Program-made: the position numbers and the translations under genes
From: Candidatus Zixiibacteriota bacterium
Lineage (GTDB): Bacteria; Zixibacteria; MSB-5A5; GN15; FEB-12
Reading direction: 5' to 3'
Assembly (NCBI GenBank): GCA_030642845.1
Contig: DAOWMZ010000069.1
Span: forward strand, 1 to 7,653
Length of the DNA: 7,653 nucleotides
Shown: piece by piece, positions 1 to 5,984 of the stretch
How positions within the stretch are numbered: the stretch's first letter is position 1
Layout: each line of letters starts with the position of its first letter
The notes under the pieces: model-generated
Seen by the model: only the letters and a program-made list of their open reading frames with translations
Told to the model about the DNA's origin: nothing
The model's database searches: none

Positions 1-270
1 ATCCTCTGTCAAAATTATCCAAATCCTTTTAATCCAACAACCAGAATTGAATACGCCTTACCCAAAAAAGGTCATGTCAAACTTACTGTATATAATTGTA
101 TTGGTCAGGAAATTAAAACACTTGTGAATCAAACAAAATCAGCCGGAACACATATGACTATTTGGAATGGGACTGACAGTAATAAGAAACCTGTCTCCAG
201 CGGAGTTTATTTTTATAAATTAGAATCAGATGATTTCGTAGATTCTAAGAAGATGGTTTTGGTGAGATAA
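1..270 (+). CDS. C-terminal end of a secreted/surface protein with type IX secretion-like sorting domain (5' truncated)
   Basis: An open frame enters from the left edge and ends at TAA 268-270, giving 89 residues. Visible in order are NYPNPFNPTT (fragment residues 5-14), a run of short beta-strand segments including LTVYNCIGQEIKTLV, then SAGTHMTIWNGTD, SSGVYFYKL and the basic end KMVLVR. This is the family pattern of the Por-secretion / type IX C-terminal sorting domain and of the related FlgD Ig-like fold, about 80-90 residues at the end of large exported proteins in FCB phyla. In Bacteroidetes the module directs passage across the outer membrane and is cleaved when the cargo is anchored. 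That this organism has a working type IX system is inference. The functional part of the protein lies outside the window, so its substrate or role cannot be stated. No clear terminator follows. The gene converges with pepF. Confidence 0.88.
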   Translation: MLCQNYPNPFNPTTRIEYALPKKGHVKLTVYNCIGQEIKTLVNQTKSAGTHMTIWNGTDSNKKPVSSGVYFYKLESDDFVDSKKMVLVR

Positions 271-598
271 TTTTATAAACTATTTATTAAAGTCTCAATC
301 TACCGCATTATCGAATCATCAATTATAGCCTTGAGTTCACCGGTTTGATTGATTTTCCATTTATTATTTTGATTTTCAAAAACTTACTTTGTGCCTATTC
401 TGTGCCCATTCTTGATCAAAAACTTTCAAAACAGATCAAAAACAATCAAAAACCTTTGAAAACCTAAATCGTATAACTTCAATGGCTTGCGTTGTATTCT
501 GTTGCTATTAAACACCTTACAAAATCATACTTGAAAGACCACAGGGCTCCTGACCTACTCGGAACTTTATGTCCGCCGTTTTAATAATATCTATTTTT
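271..598. other. Intergenic stretch without a supportable gene
   Basis: No convincing coding region is present on either strand. What can be seen: AT-rich sequence just after the upstream stop; a short minus-strand open frame without a start codon (300-383) that may be a decayed gene end; short direct repeats with phased A-tracts at 390-463; and, at 537-558, a single arm resembling the GTAG hairpin family (minus strand GTAGGTCAGGAG) whose partner arm is missing. No tRNA, rRNA or riboswitch pattern was recognised. Confidence 0.6.
390..463. repeat. Short tandem direct repeats with 10-bp phased A-tracts
   Basis: Two 11-bp units, TGTGCCTATTC (390-400) and TGTGCCCATTC (401-411), are directly adjacent with one mismatch. 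They are followed by five 10-bp units in exact register: GATCAAAAAC (414-423), TTTCAAAACA (424-433), GATCAAAAAC (434-443), AATCAAAAAC (444-453) and CTTTGAAAAC (454-463). Runs of 4-5 A recur every 10 bp, the helical repeat, which is the classical arrangement for intrinsically bent DNA. Whether it binds a protein is unknown. No open frame or replication gene is next to it, so an iteron origin is not supported. Confidence 0.6.
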
Positions 599-603
599 AA
601 GAA

Positions 604-700
604 GGCAGAACTGCTAAAGAGTTCTGCCCTACGAGAAAACTTACAGAATAGTAAAATTATATAAAAAGAAGGCAGGATCGCTAATGGGATCCTGCCCTAC
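604..700 (-). repeat. Tandem pair of GTAG-footed hairpin repeats (REP-like)
   Basis: Two copies lie 67 bp apart in the same orientation. Copy 1 has stem GGCAGAACT (604-612) pairing with AGTTCTGCC (620-628) around a 7-nt loop; copy 2 has GGCAGGATC (671-679) pairing with GATCCTGCC (688-696) around an 8-nt loop. Both stems are perfect over 9 bp although their inner bases differ. Both are preceded by AAGAA and followed by CTACGAGA on the plus strand, so on the minus strand each stem has GTAG at its 5' foot (629-632 and 697-700). The loops are also alike (GCTAAAG and GCTAATGG). Same family as 2588-2653, 5897-5923 and 5989-6013. Confidence 0.8.
663..696 (-). terminator. Probable factor-independent terminator of pepF
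   Basis: Read on the minus strand, the 9-bp hairpin GGCAGGATC / GATCCTGCC is followed by TTCTTTTTAT. It begins about 40 nt after the pepF stop, where a terminator is expected. The hairpin is itself a member of the GTAG repeat family, so a repeat appears to have been co-opted or to have inserted here. The second hairpin further downstream (604-628) has a much weaker T-tract (TTCTTAAAA). Confidence 0.6.
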
Positions 701-735
701 GAGAGAACTCAAAACAATTGGACACACAAAGTGTG

Positions 736-2553
736 CTAAGCAAGTTTGTCCAGTTCATCTACCTGTTCACCAAAGCGTTTGATTGTCGCTTCTACCGGAG
801 CCGGGGTGGACATATCAATACCACATTTTTTCAACAGTTCAATCGGATAATCCTTGCCACCCGAAGAAAGCAGTTCCAGATAACGATCAATTATTCCTTC
901 TTCACCATTGACAAACTTATCCAACAACGCCTGTGACGCGGCATACGATGTGGCATACTGGAAAACATAATAGGTCATGTAGAAATGCGGAATCCGGCTC
1001 CACTTAATCGGAGTCAGTTCATCCATTGTCAGAGCGGGGCCATAATATTTCTGGGTCAGTTCTTTCCAGATTTCGCTTAAATAATCAGGCGACAACGCTC
1101 CACCTTTTTCAACCTCCTGATGAATCATCAATTCAAAACGAGCATAGAGATTTTGGTTAAAGAAAGTTCCCCAGGTATTATCAATGTATCTGTTCAACAA
1201 GTAGCGTTTCTCTGATTTGTCTTTTGCATTTTCCATCAGGTCAAGCAGCAGCAGTCCTTCATTTAAAGTCGAAGCGACCTCAGCTACAAAAATTGAATAC
1301 TGTGATTTGGAATAAGGTAATGCCTTAGATGATAGATGACTATGCATAGCATGTCCCATCTCGTGCGCCAGAGTAAACATATTATCAACGGTGTCGTTGT
1401 AGTTCATCAGTACAAACGGATGAGCAGTGTAGCTTCCCCAGTTATATGCGCCGCTTCCTTTTGATTGAGTTTCATAAACATCAACCCAACGTGAATTGAA
1501 AGCTGTTTTTAACACTTCACAATATTTTTCGCCCAGAGGTTTGACTGCTTTGAGGATATTTTTCACTGCGTCACTATAGGGAACTTCATAGTCATTATCA
1601 GGAAAAAGCGGACACATAAGATCATAAGCATGAATCTCGTCCAATCCGAGAACACGTTTTCTTACCGAAGTATATTTGTTTAATCCTTCGAGATTGGCTT
1701 CGGTGGTATCTAACAGCGAATGATAAACCGAAGTCGGAATGTTGTCCCCGAACAATGAGCTTGTCAGGCAGTCATCGAAGTGGCGAGCTTTGGTATAAAA
1801 AATATCCTTGTTAATCGAAGAGCCTAATGAAGCACCCAAACAATTGAGATGTTCTTTATAGGCGGTGTACAAAGAATTGTGGGCATCACGGCGAACACGA
1901 CCATCGGCAGAATCCAGACATTTTGCTACTCTCTGTTTGGTCAGTTCGATTTCATTGCCGTCTTCATCGATGATAGAATCATATTTAAGATCCGCATCAT
2001 CAAGCATAGTAAATATAGATTCGGCGCCTCTTGCTACAGTGGTTGACATAGCGAGCAACTCTTCGACTTCCCCACTGCGGATATGTTTGCGGGAACGGAT
2101 CAATTCTTTGATATACAAATCATAAACATCGGTTTTAGGAAATTTTGCCGCCAGTTCTATTAGGTCTTTCTCATCGATGTCAAGAAGCTCTGGTTCGATG
2201 AAGGCATAGGCTGCTCCGGCGTTGGAAGAGAGAATCGATATTCTTTCTGTCATAGCCTGATATTTGGAGATACGGTTATCCATATCCTGATTTAATCGGG
2301 CATACTGAAACAGCTTGGCGGTAATAATGCCCAACTCATTTCTGATTTCAAAACATGCGTACATTATTTCGGGCGATGATGCCAGCTTACCGGCAAATTC
2401 TTTATTCTTTTCAATAAGCCGGTTAACTTTCTCAATATCTTTTTCCCAGGCATCATCCGATTCATAAAGATCAGTAAGATCCCATTTATGCTTGTCTTCA
2501 ATACTATCCCGTGTAGGGATAGCCTTTGGTTTAGTTTTAGTTTTTGTAGTCAT
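736..2553 (-). CDS. pepF: Oligoendopeptidase F (M3 family zinc metallopeptidase)
   Basis: A 605-residue cytoplasmic zinc endopeptidase, the usual length for the M3B oligoendopeptidase F group, which cleaves short and medium peptides in protein turnover. The N-terminus has a lysine-rich lead (TTKTKTKPK), then the family start KWDLTDLY. The helical N-terminal domain occupies roughly residues 25-200 and the M3 catalytic domain roughly 205-595. Zinc motif HEMGH is at 397-401 (H397, H401 ligands, E398 catalytic), with the third ligand E425 in FVAEVAS. GAYNWGSY (368-375) and the substrate-side motif IPHFY (521-525) are also family hallmarks. No signal peptide or membrane segment is seen. The ATG is preceded only by a weak AGAAAG. 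It lies 196 bp downstream of punA; a TATAAT on the minus strand (2614-2619) is a possible but poorly supported own promoter. The stop is TAG, and a small CACAC-AAA-GTGTG hairpin (722-735 region) follows directly. All key residues are intact. Confidence 0.96.
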   Translation of the reverse strand: MTTKTKTKPKAIPTRDSIEDKHKWDLTDLYESDDAWEKDIEKVNRLIEKNKEFAGKLASSPEIMYACFEIRNELGIITAKLFQYARLNQDMDNRISKYQAMTERISILSSNAGAAYAFIEPELLDIDEKDLIELAAKFPKTDVYDLYIKELIRSRKHIRSGEVEELLAMSTTVARGAESIFTMLDDADLKYDSIIDEDGNEIELTKQRVAKCLDSADGRVRRDAHNSLYTAYKEHLNCLGASLGSSINKDIFYTKARHFDDCLTSSLFGDNIPTSVYHSLLDTTEANLEGLNKYTSVRKRVLGLDEIHAYDLMCPLFPDNDYEVPYSDAVKNILKAVKPLGEKYCEVLKTAFNSRWVDVYETQSKGSGAYNWGSYTAHPFVLMNYNDTVDNMFTLAHEMGHAMHSHLSSKALPYSKSQYSIFVAEVASTLNEGLLLLDLMENAKDKSEKRYLLNRYIDNTWGTFFNQNLYARFELMIHQEVEKGGALSPDYLSEIWKELTQKYYGPALTMDELTPIKWSRIPHFYMTYYVFQYATSYAASQALLDKFVNGEEGIIDRYLELLSSGGKDYPIELLKKCGIDMSTPAPVEATIKRFGEQVDELDKLA

Positions 2554-2587
2554 TATCTATCTTTCTATACAAGTTTATTTTGTGGGC

Positions 2588-2653
2588 GGCAGATGTCCTC
2601 ATCTGCCCCTGCTATTATATTCTGTGGCAGGTCTGTGGGCAGACCTGCCCTAC
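2588..2653 (-). repeat. Two adjacent GTAG-type hairpin repeats between punA and pepF
   Basis: The first hairpin is GGCAGATG (2588-2595) with CATCTGCC (2600-2607), loop TCCT, preceded on the minus strand by GCAGG rather than GTAG. The second is GGCAGGTCT (2626-2634) with AGACCTGCC (2641-2649), loop GTGGGC, with GTAG at its 5' foot on the minus strand (2650-2653). Both stems are perfect. They have the same orientation as the pair at 604-700 and share the GGCAG stem core. No T-tract follows on the minus strand, so they do not look like terminators. They would lie in the mRNA if punA and pepF are co-transcribed. Confidence 0.75.
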
Positions 2654-2722
2654 TGTTTTTGGTTTTGGATTCGGTTTGGTCGTTGTATTCATTTATATAT
2701 ATCTCAAATTAATCAATAACTG

Positions 2723-2740
2723 TTACTATATATATAGTAA
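2723..2740. repeat. 18-bp perfect AT-rich palindrome downstream of punA
   Basis: TTACTATAT followed directly by its reverse complement ATATAGTAA, with no spacer, 10 bp after the punA stop. A tiny GCC-TTC-GGC hairpin (2742-2750) overlaps the stop itself. The palindrome could be an operator for a dimeric regulator or simply AT-rich spacer. It lacks the GC stem and T-tract of a terminator. Confidence 0.45.
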
Positions 2741-2749
2741 TGCCTTCGG

Positions 2750-3580
2750 CTACATTTTCTCTACACATCCGGCGATCAGTTCCCGGAGTTTTGGTTCGGT
2801 TGCCTCAGCATTCCCGATTACATCATCAAGCGAGCAGGGATGCATATTGTCCGGTAGTCCCATATCGGTTATAATAGAAAAGCCCAAAATTTTATTATGC
2901 TGGTGATGAGCGGTAATTGCTTCCGGTACAGTTGACATGCCGACTGCATCGGCACCAAATCCTCTGAGCATCCGATATTCAGCTGCCGTTTCCAAACAAG
3001 GTCCGGTCAACCCGACATAAATGCCTTCCTGAATCCGCAATCCCTGTTCCAGGGCGACATCTTTAGCCAATTGCTGATAGCCTTTATTATAGACTTCATA
3101 CATATCCGGGAAACGATCTCCCCAGTTATTATCATTGGGGCCGATCAACGGATTGCCGGGGAAGAAATTGATATGATCTTTGATAAGCATAATATCGCCC
3201 GCTTTGAAATTCGGATTCATTCCTCCGGCAGCGTTGGAAACAATCAATGTTTTAATTCCTAATGCATTCATGGTTCGCACCGGGAAAGCAATCTGCTGGA
3301 AACTGTAGCCTTCATAAAAATGAAACCGCCCCTGCATACAGACAACAGGCTTTCCTCTGAGATTACCAAACAGCAATCTACCGGCGTGGGATTCTACAGT
3401 TGAAACCGGAAAATTAGGGATTTTGTCATAATCAACAGTCCCAACCATTTCAATCCCGTCAACCAGCGATCCCAATCCCGTCCCGAGGATAATTCCAATT
3501 TGTGGTTTAAAATCAATCTGACTTTTAATATAATCAACAGCTTCATTAAGCATTTTATGAAATTCTTCAACAGTCTGCAT
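2750..3580 (-). CDS. punA: Purine nucleoside phosphorylase, trimeric (PNP-I/MTAP superfamily)
   Basis: A 276-residue cytoplasmic enzyme of purine salvage that splits purine (deoxy)ribonucleosides with phosphate into base and (deoxy)ribose-1-phosphate. Family motifs are in order: phosphate loop GIILGTGLGSL (29-39), ESHAGR (63-68), GRFHFYEGY (84-92, His87 in the ribose pocket), SNAAGGMN (115-122), GPCLET (193-198, Glu197 contacting the base) and GADAVGMSTVPE (209-220). The length matches the trimeric low-mass class, not the hexameric DeoD class. Asp239 in SIITDMG replaces the Asn (Asn243 in human PNP) that reads 6-oxopurines; I recall Asp here in Bacteroidetes relatives too, so it is probably lineage-typical. 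Leu196 replaces the usual Phe/Tyr before the Glu. The start is supported by a good AAAAGGAG 8 nt upstream of ATG, the best ribosome site in the window. It has its own candidate promoter and follows the divIVA terminator. Confidence 0.95.
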   Translation of the reverse strand: MQTVEEFHKMLNEAVDYIKSQIDFKPQIGIILGTGLGSLVDGIEMVGTVDYDKIPNFPVSTVESHAGRLLFGNLRGKPVVCMQGRFHFYEGYSFQQIAFPVRTMNALGIKTLIVSNAAGGMNPNFKAGDIMLIKDHINFFPGNPLIGPNDNNWGDRFPDMYEVYNKGYQQLAKDVALEQGLRIQEGIYVGLTGPCLETAAEYRMLRGFGADAVGMSTVPEAITAHHQHNKILGFSIITDMGLPDNMHPCSLDDVIGNAEATEPKLRELIAGCVEKM

Positions 3581-3622
3581 CGCCCGACTCCTTTTGAATA
3601 ATTATATCCTTCTTAATGTCAG

Positions 3623-3650
3623 AATATAGCAATATTTTGATCGGAGTCAG
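3623..3650 (-). promoter_or_regulatory. Candidate sigma-70-type promoter for punA
   Basis: On the minus strand CTGACT (3645-3650, 4/6 match to TTGACA) is separated by 16 bp from TATATT (3623-3628, 5/6 match to TATAAT). It sits between the divIVA terminator and the punA start, giving a leader of about 35 nt. A second TATAAT (3601-3606) has no matching -35. The consensus is that of model bacteria; FCB lineages may use different promoter elements. Confidence 0.4.
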
Positions 3651-3662
3651 CAGAAAATTAAT

Positions 3663-3709
3663 AAAAAAAGATCGGCCGGGGAGGGAGTTGTTGGCCGATC
3701 TCTTTTTTT
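3663..3709 (-). terminator. Strong, bidirectional-looking factor-independent terminator after divIVA
   Basis: A perfect 8-bp stem GATCGGCC (3670-3677) / GGCCGATC (3693-3700) surrounds a 15-nt G-rich loop. A7 lies on the left (3663-3669) and TCT7 on the right, so either strand yields a GC stem followed by a T-tract. It begins about 20 nt after the divIVA stop on the minus strand, so it ends divIVA transcription and separates it from punA. It lacks the GTAG foot of the repeat family. Confidence 0.88.
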
Positions 3710-3728
3710 AGTCGGTGGGACTGAAAAT

Positions 3729-4826
3729 CTATTTTGATTTACCAGCTTCGTCCATTACTTCATCGAATTTAGCTGATACATTATCGAGCTCTTCAGCAAG
3801 ATTATCCGGTTTGAGAGGGTTGTCATTCTTCTTATCTTTTTTCTCAGGGGTATTATTAGCTGAAACATTTTCAACTTTATTTTTATTATTTAAGTCACTT
3901 ACCACATTCTGGCTGCCGGCAATAAACCCTTTGGGAATATCTTCCGCTTTGGCTGTAGTTTCAACAACCCGTTCCGGTCCAAACATTGGCTGTTTAGGAG
4001 GAGTATCATAGTTTGAATCATTATCTATATCATGCTGATAACTTTTCAGAGCATTTTCCAGTTCAGGATCAACTTTATCATTTTCTGTTTCTGCTTCTTC
4101 CTTAAAATTTGTTTCTGAAGGGACTTCATCAATTTCACTATAAGGAACCTGAGCATTTTCAGATAATTCCGGTTCAGGTTCATTATTGCTCATCTCGTTA
4201 GCAATTGTTTCCATCTTATCAACAGTAATATCAGTTGAGTCGGTGACTTCCAGGTCGCCATTGGTAACTTCCAGGTCGCCAATGGTAACTTCCGGAATGT
4301 CCGGGGTGCTGGTTGCAACTTCCTCGTTACTTGTTGCAATTTCCTCATTGCTTGTTGCAATTTCCGGGATTTCCAATTCTGCCTCTGCAACTTCATCAAC
4401 CATATTAAGATGTGATTTGATCAGATTTTTCAATTCAGTAAGATAGGATTTCTTTGTATCATTGAGATTATAAATTTGAGCTTCAATTTTCTTGAATTCA
4501 TGCGCTCTATCATGAATCAGATTTTCTGCTTTTACCCTAGCCTCAGCGAGAAGTTGTTCCGCTTCTTGTTTAGCATTATTCATTGTTTGATCAGCATTAC
4601 GACGAGCATCAATTGCAGCACTTTTGATAATATCTTCATAACCCTTAATGTCGTCATACTGTTTCTGCAGCGAATCCATTTCAACAGTTTTCTTAAGAAG
4701 ATTCTGTTTTAAATCGTCAAGAGTAGTAGCCACCTGTTCCAGAAAACTATCTACTTCCTCTTTATCAAATCCACGCATCTGCGTATTGAATTCATAATTA
4801 CGAATATCATTTGGAGACAGGTCCAT
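3729..4826 (-). CDS. divIVA: DivIVA-domain protein with long acidic, repeat-containing C-terminal tail
   Basis: 365 residues. Residues 3-40 (LSPNDIRNYEF...MRGFDKEEVDSFLEQV) match the N-terminal membrane-curvature domain of DivIVA and align without gaps to the Bacillus subtilis protein. Arg18, Gly19 and Asp21 are kept; the membrane-inserting Phe17 is Met17, still hydrophobic. Residues about 35-145 are a charged, alanine/glutamate-rich coiled coil. Residues about 146-365 are predicted disordered and acidic, with tandem heptads (three EIATSNE-like units at 155-175, three EVTNGDL-like units at 179-199) and a lysine/asparagine-rich stretch near 311-340. DivIVA proteins assemble at curved or polar membrane and recruit division, chromosome or wall-growth partners; which partner applies here is unknown. 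No cysteine or membrane helix is seen. The ATG has a modest AGTGAG upstream. The gene follows yggS by 158 bp. Start and domain assignment are firm, tail function is not. Confidence 0.9.
   Translation of the reverse strand: MDLSPNDIRNYEFNTQMRGFDKEEVDSFLEQVATTLDDLKQNLLKKTVEMDSLQKQYDDIKGYEDIIKSAAIDARRNADQTMNNAKQEAEQLLAEARVKAENLIHDRAHEFKKIEAQIYNLNDTKKSYLTELKNLIKSHLNMVDEVAEAELEIPEIATSNEEIATSNEEVATSTPDIPEVTIGDLEVTNGDLEVTDSTDITVDKMETIANEMSNNEPEPELSENAQVPYSEIDEVPSETNFKEEAETENDKVDPELENALKSYQHDIDNDSNYDTPPKQPMFGPERVVETTAKAEDIPKGFIAGSQNVVSDLNNKNKVENVSANNTPEKKDKKNDNPLKPDNLAEELDNVSAKFDEVMDEAGKSK
4242..4373 (-). repeat. Two arrays of 21-bp tandem repeats inside divIVA
   Basis: Array 1 covers 4242-4262, 4263-4283 and a degenerate 4284-4304 (units starting GGTAACTTCC on the plus strand). 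Array 2 covers 4311-4331, 4332-4352 and 4353-4373 (units starting TGTTGCAATTTCC). Each unit encodes seven residues, so copy-number change would keep the frame. The repeats fall wholly in the disordered tail just after the coiled coil. Confidence 0.85.
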
Positions 4827-4952
4827 ATATATCTCACTTTTCTTAAGGTTACAACTATACTTTCTTATTCTTTTTATCGGGAGTTTTGGTAAAAATATTA
4901 GTTGATGCGGATAAATACTTACCAGGAGACTTTTATTCTAAGGTCAAGCGTT

Positions 4953-4958
4953 ATTATA
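4953..4958 (-). promoter_or_regulatory. Weak candidate -10 element upstream of divIVA
   Basis: A perfect TATAAT on the minus strand lies between yggS and divIVA, with only a poor -35 (AACACA, 18 bp upstream, overlapping the end of yggS). It would give a leader of about 120 nt. A TTGACC further downstream (4942-4947) has no good -10 partner. No terminator hairpin is seen after yggS, so read-through from yggS is at least as likely. Confidence 0.25.
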
Positions 4959-4984
4959 AGTTAGAAAGGAATAAAGTGTGTTGG

Positions 4985-5677
4985 CTAAATTGCCTGGCGG
5001 GGACCGAATAAAGCCGTCCCTACCCTGATCATAGTTGATCCCTCGGCAATCGCCAGACGGAAGTCATTGGTCATGCCCATTGAGAGAGTATCAAAATTTT
5101 CACCAACTATATCCTGCCCCTGTTTGAACAACTCATAACACCTGTGAAATGCAGCTCTGACAGCCTCTTCATCGTCAGTATTTGGGGCAATTGTCATTAA
5201 GCCGGCAAGAGAAATATTGGACATGGGGTGTACTTTTTTTATCAGATCCAGGCAATCATCCGGTGCAATCCCAAATTTCTGCGTTTCGCCTGAACAATTA
5301 ACTTCGATAAGACATTCTATATCGAGTTTAGCTTCTCCGGCTTGCTTATTGATTTCTTCAGCTAATTTAAGAGTATCCACTGACTGGATTACATCAAACA
5401 ATTGCACAGCTTTTTTAACTTTATTAGTCTGGAGATGTCCAACCATATGAAAACGAGCTATTTGACCTAATTCTTTAATTTTCTGTTCGGTCTCCTGCAC
5501 CCTGCTTTCGCCGATATTATGGAGTCCGGCTGCAACAGCCATTTGGATAAAATGAACAGGTTGTCTTTTGGTTACGGCAACGACTGTGATATCATCGGTA
5601 TCGCGGTCAAATTCCTCGCAGGCATCAGCTATCTGGCCATAAAGCCGGGCAATATTATTGGCAACTTTTTCTTTCAT
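4985..5677 (-). CDS. yggS: YggS/YlmE family pyridoxal-phosphate homeostasis protein
   Basis: 230 residues, the usual size of this single-domain PLP-binding TIM-barrel family (PLPBP in humans), which binds PLP without a known catalytic turnover and keeps vitamin B6 and linked amino-acid pools in balance. The Schiff-base lysine is Lys37 in VAVTK. Other signatures are NIGESRVQE (54-62; commonly NFGENYVQE), HMVGHLQTNK (77-86), IQSVD (97-101), EVNCSGETQKFGI (125-137), SMGMTNDF (199-206) and STMIRVGTALFGPR (214-227), which carries the phosphate-binding Ser/Arg/Gly residues. It is cytoplasmic, with no signal peptide. No clear Shine-Dalgarno precedes the ATG, but the N-terminal length fits the family. 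It lies directly upstream of divIVA, as in the ylmE-to-divIVA clusters of Gram-positive bacteria, though sepF, ylmG and ylmH are absent here. Confidence 0.95.
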   Translation of the reverse strand: MKEKVANNIARLYGQIADACEEFDRDTDDITVVAVTKRQPVHFIQMAVAAGLHNIGESRVQETEQKIKELGQIARFHMVGHLQTNKVKKAVQLFDVIQSVDTLKLAEEINKQAGEAKLDIECLIEVNCSGETQKFGIAPDDCLDLIKKVHPMSNISLAGLMTIAPNTDDEEAVRAAFHRCYELFKQGQDIVGENFDTLSMGMTNDFRLAIAEGSTMIRVGTALFGPRQAI

Positions 5678-5771
5678 ATTACTGCAGGAAATATGTCATA
5701 ATCACATAAAAAGGCAAGTAAAATATGGCAGACCACATAGTGGCTTGGTTACCTTGTGACTTTTATTGTTC

Positions 5772-5845
5772 TGTCATTCCCGACTTGGTCGGGAATCCAG
5801 GTTTTTATTAATTGAAATGGATTCCCAGTCAAGCTGGGAATGACA
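5772..5845. repeat. 74-bp nested inverted repeat, dRS3-like/MITE-like
   Basis: The ends are perfect 10-bp inverted repeats, TGTCATTCCC (5772-5781) and GGGAATGACA (5836-5845). Inside, GGGAATCCA (5791-5799) pairs with TGGATTCCC (5818-5826). Each half is also its own hairpin: ATTCCCGAC-TTG-GTCGGGAAT (5776-5796) and ATTCCCAG-TCAAG-CTGGGAAT (5821-5841). The ATTCCC-N9-GGGAAT core resembles the Neisseria dRS3 repeat (ATTCCC-N8-GGGAAT) and similar dispersed repeats in many bacteria. No transposase is encoded, so it would be a non-autonomous element. Confidence 0.75.
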
Positions 5846-5896
5846 ATGAGAATGAAATATTATTATCTTTAACTTTTATTGGGTTTTCAACATTCT

Positions 5897-5940
5897 GTAG
5901 GGAACGCAGATCTACGTTCCCTATTAAATTCCCTATTAAG
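5897..5940 (+). repeat. GTAG-footed hairpin with adjoining 12-bp tandem repeat
   Basis: On the plus strand GTAG (5897-5900) stands at the 5' foot of GGAACG, pairing with CGTTCC (to 5920) around CAGATCTA; including flanking bases, TAGGGAACG and CGTTCCCTA pair over 9 bp. This is the only family member in plus orientation. The right arm continues into TTCCCTATTAAA (5917-5928) followed by TTCCCTATTAAG (5929-5940), a tandem duplication with one mismatch. Confidence 0.65.
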
Positions 5941-5984
5941 AAAAATTTTATGCAATAAGGATAGGGCGTCTGCAAGGCACAAAT

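Noticed and set aside
363..424. Resemblance of the minus strand (WAQNRHKV-like reading of the TGTGCC repeats) to the end of a tyrosine integrase gene
   Set aside because: The frame is closed by a stop after about 19 codons, no catalytic motif is present, and the bases are better explained as 11-bp and 10-bp direct repeats.
604..700. CRISPR array
   Set aside because: Only two units, each an inverted repeat with unlike stem bases; no regular spacers, no further units and no cas genes. The REP-like reading fits better.
2588..2653. Riboswitch or attenuator in the pepF leader
   Set aside because: Two simple hairpins of a dispersed repeat family, with no T-tract and no conserved aptamer-like core.
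2488..2906. Plus-strand open frames across the pepF-punA gap
   Set aside because: They overlap two certain genes in antisense, span the hairpin repeats and show only hydrophobic low-complexity translation.
4186..4446. Plus- and minus-strand alternative open frames over the divIVA tail
   Set aside because: They are produced by the 21-bp repeats and biased composition of divIVA read in other frames; no start signals or family resemblance.
5725..5811. Plus-strand open frame of 28 codons starting ATGGCAGAC
   Set aside because: It runs through the inverted repeat, has no ribosome site, and its VIPDLVGNPG-like peptide is what such ATTCCC repeats give when translated. No evidence of a gene.
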